From: Chara braunii
Lineage: Eukaryota; Streptophyta; Charophyceae; Charales; Characeae
Assembly (NCBI GenBank): GCA_003427395.1
Contig: BFEA01000159.1
Span: 2,533,296 to 2,553,851, forward strand
Reading direction: 5' to 3'
DNA: 20,556 nt
A program made the position numbers and the translations under genes. The stretch's first letter is position 1; every line of letters starts with the position of its first letter. This document shows, in pieces, positions 18,530-20,556 of the stretch. The notes beneath the pieces are model-generated. The model saw nothing but the letters and a program-made list of their open reading frames with translations, was not told the DNA's origin and did no database searches.

Positions 18530-20311
18530 AAAGTGAAGGATCTTGCGTTGAATATCTTGTTTTGAGATTAGCGTTTGTATCTGAGCTTTAGCAGTTTCCT
18601 ATTTTGCAGCGATCTCTGTTTGGATCTATTGTTGGATACTGTCGATAAAGTCCGGACCGTCTAGTCTAACCTGTTCCATTTCATAGGTACATCGCCGCCT
18701 CCAGAGGGCCCAGAGGACCGCCCTGCGTCCCAGTTTGAACATGTTACTGGTGAAGTCGTCCGTCCCCACCTCGGACCATACTTCACAGAGCAGGGCTTTC
18801 CAATCCCACGNNCATGGGGCTAGTGTTTCNAGTTGGCTCCAAATTCTNTCCCACCATCTCCACAGCCAGATTGCACCCGGGCACTGCAGGAATATATGCT
18901 CGATGGTTTCAGGCCGTTTCCTGGATGGAAATGCATCGGTGCACAATCTACACCATGGTAGAGCCTTTCCCATTTGCTCCAACCGTGTCCTATTTATGAG
19001 CCAGTCGTTAGTGGGGAGGCAGCGGTGCTCTATCTGCCATTGCATCGAAGCAACATTGGCTGGCTTTTCTTTGACCAGATTAAACCATTTAATTGTCCTC
19101 AGGGCGGCTTTACGCACATTCAGATGTCTCATCCAACGACTCTCCACCTGGTCACGCAAGTTTATTCGTGGCCTGAGAAGCCTGTAGGTTGCTTTAACGG
19201 ATAAACCGTACAGGGATTGTGTAAATGTCCTGCCATTATACGAAGGTGATGACCATTTCCACTCTGCCGGGTCGAAAGCCAGACATTGTACTGAAACTTG
19301 TGGAAGGTAAGCTATCAACTGTTCTTTTTCCTGCAGAACTCTAATTCTAAATAGCTCTTATTTCGGGCAAATCATTGTCTCCTCCGGGTGCTTTTTTCGG
19401 ATTTCGTTATTCCATCCCACCTGGTGGAGATCGACCCGCACCATTTCATTTGAGATGTTTTGCCTGATCGTGCCTACCTCCCCGGGACGTTCCTTGAAGG
19501 CTACCCAGTCTTCTTGTTGTAAGGAGGGGCCTTTCCTAAGGATCTTTCACCATTCCAGGGGGATTTTGTCTATCAAGTCCTCTAGAGACTCCGCCAGGTG
19601 GTGGCAATAGCGCAGTTTCCCCCTTAGCTGCCCCGGGCTGACCCACTCTCTTTTGTCTGTGTCCCAAATGTCCTTGATCCTTGTTATTCCTTGTTTGACC
19701 CAACTTTGTCAGGGTGTATCACTGCAGTGGAGGGTCTGCCCCTTGGAGTCCACTAGCCATCTGTTCCCAAAGAGCGGTTGCCGAGCGACCTCCTCCCATC
19801 TCACAGGTGGGGTTTTATCCGGTAGGGGGAGGCTCCTCCACACCCCCAGGAGAGCCAGCCAAAAGGCGTCATTCCGCAGGTCGTCGGGAATGGTCAGGGA
19901 CTACCGGCTCCTGTTCAACAACTGGACAAGGATAGATGCAACTATCCCATTGAAACCTGCCCATGAATTCCCCGATCTCTTCCCCCCCCCTTCAAATTGT
20001 ATAGTTGGCCTGGACTGGTTTGGGAGAGAGGGTTGATAGATGAGAGAGAGACTGGGTAGGAGTCCGCAGGTGTCAACATCAGTCCTAATATTTTCAACAG
20101 TCCTCACTGCCACTGCCCTTGTTGGCTTCAGGGATTCTCAATTTTTGGTCGAAAGGCAGTGGTTGCATGGGTTCCCAGTCGACAGTTCTCGGGAGTTGGT
20201 AGGGAGTAGAGAAGCTAGTAAACTGCAGTAATTATCTGGCGCCGTGTATGAGGTGAAGAGGTTCCCTACCCTTGTCAATCCCAGCCAATCCCACAATCTA
20301 GGCGTCTTCTA
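18530..20311 (-). pseudogene. LINE retrotransposon 3' ORF with zf-RVT domain (copy R)
   Basis: One minus-strand frame runs through this whole stretch with no frameshift that I could detect. In order it encodes PRLWDWLGLTRVGNLFTSYT (from about 20300), SLTIPDDLRNDAFWLALLGV (about 19890), WVSPGQLRGKLRYCHHLAES (about 19630), ILRKGPSLQQEDWVAFKE, ELFRIRVLQEKEQLIAYLPQ, LYGLSVKATYRLLRPRINLR, then WMRHLNVRKAALRTIKWF, IEHRCLPTNDWLINRTRLEQ and the zf-RVT zinc ligands CRLC and EHIFLQCP, followed by VLWALWRRRCTYEMEQV. It is interrupted by in-frame stops at 20309-20311, 20138-20140, 19901-19903, 19709-19711, 19547-19549 and 19358-19360, with two more TAGs at 18626-18628 and 18599-18601. Ns at 18811-18812, 18830 and 18848 obscure a few codons. 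No RT YxDD palm was seen, so the copy is 5'-truncated or that part lies beyond the window. It is the better preserved relative of copy L. Confidence 0.88.
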
Positions 20312-20556
20312 ATAGACAGAGTATACTCAGTGCCCTGCTCGGTTAATCCCCTGGTCTCCAGGGTAATCAATGTCGGCAGGACTTGTCCTCTTGATGCTTT
20401 CTGATCACATTGTTTCATATGTTCAGGGGACGTTGGACCCGCTTTCCAGCAGGTGATGCTCCCCACCAATAGATGGAGCCTTTCCCCGAGTGGTAGTGGT
20501 GTTTGCTCTTATCAGCACCGCTACCACCGGCGTGAATGTTTCTGTTGAAAAAAAAA
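20312..20556. other. Right-edge sequence, unassigned
   Basis: Minus-strand frames upstream of LINE copy R become stop-rich and lose recognisable LINE content. A 64-codon open frame at 20275-20469 is unrecognised. The window ends in a run of nine A. On the minus strand this is a T-run, not a LINE poly-A tail. Confidence 0.4.

Noticed and set aside
18037-18591. 184-codon plus-strand frame
   Set aside because: Composition changes along its length, it ends in a proline/serine-rich stretch, it overlaps decayed minus-strand sequence, and it shows no domain.
20547-20556. Terminal A-run as the poly-A tail of a LINE
   Set aside because: Both LINE copies are on the minus strand, so their tails would read as T-runs at lower coordinates. 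The A-run is at the wrong end.

Overview
This window looks like repeat-dominated nuclear DNA from a plant-lineage (streptophyte) eukaryote. No intact host gene was recognised. The main clues are two decayed non-LTR retrotransposon (LINE) 3' regions on the minus strand, which encode the zf-RVT zinc-binding domain typical of plant LINEs (Cx2C...Hx4C next to an LPxND block). Long compound TG/AG microsatellites, several foldback elements and N-filled scaffold joins fit the same picture. Charophyte algae are one possibility, but that is a guess. There is no operon structure, no bacterial ribosome-binding site, no rRNA and no CRISPR.

Layout. 1-1796: AT-rich DNA, with a short open frame at the very start that could be the end of an exon. 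1797-2184: a 194-bp tandem duplication. About 2518-3900: decayed modules in direct and inverted copies. 3901-5548: nothing recognisable except an AAC-rich patch. 5549-6089: an identical 277-bp-offset duplication containing Ns, probably an assembly artefact. 6095-7142: LINE copy L. 7143-9149: spacer DNA with a 53-bp palindrome and two small hairpins. 9150-11384: three related foldback DNA elements, one nested in another, and a TG/AG microsatellite. 11521-14180: a Tourist-like MITE and its relic, a second foldback element, and an 860-bp GA-rich minisatellite with another probable assembly join. 14541-16605: four more members of the same foldback family, one carrying a nested unrelated foldback element. 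16640-18152: one end of a possible PIF/Harbinger element, a 351-bp diverged repeat and a frame slightly resembling a Harbinger transposase N-terminus. 18530-20311: LINE copy R.

The most interesting signal is a non-autonomous DNA transposon family defined here by seven insertions: 9150-10029, 9248-9748, 10106-11384, 14541-14662, 14732-15333, 15495-16152 and 16485-16605. Their termini read GGGCCTCGC or a close variant as inverted repeats. Each is flanked by an exact 3-bp direct repeat (TGA, ATA, ATA, AAT, ATC, CTT, ATA), and each is built from short CTCTYGAAA-like motifs on both strands. Two ~121-bp members are homologous end to end yet have different second TIR blocks (CACACC-type versus TGCACTACTC-type), which ties all seven together. 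I cannot place the family in a known superfamily from sequence alone. No transposase for it is in the window.
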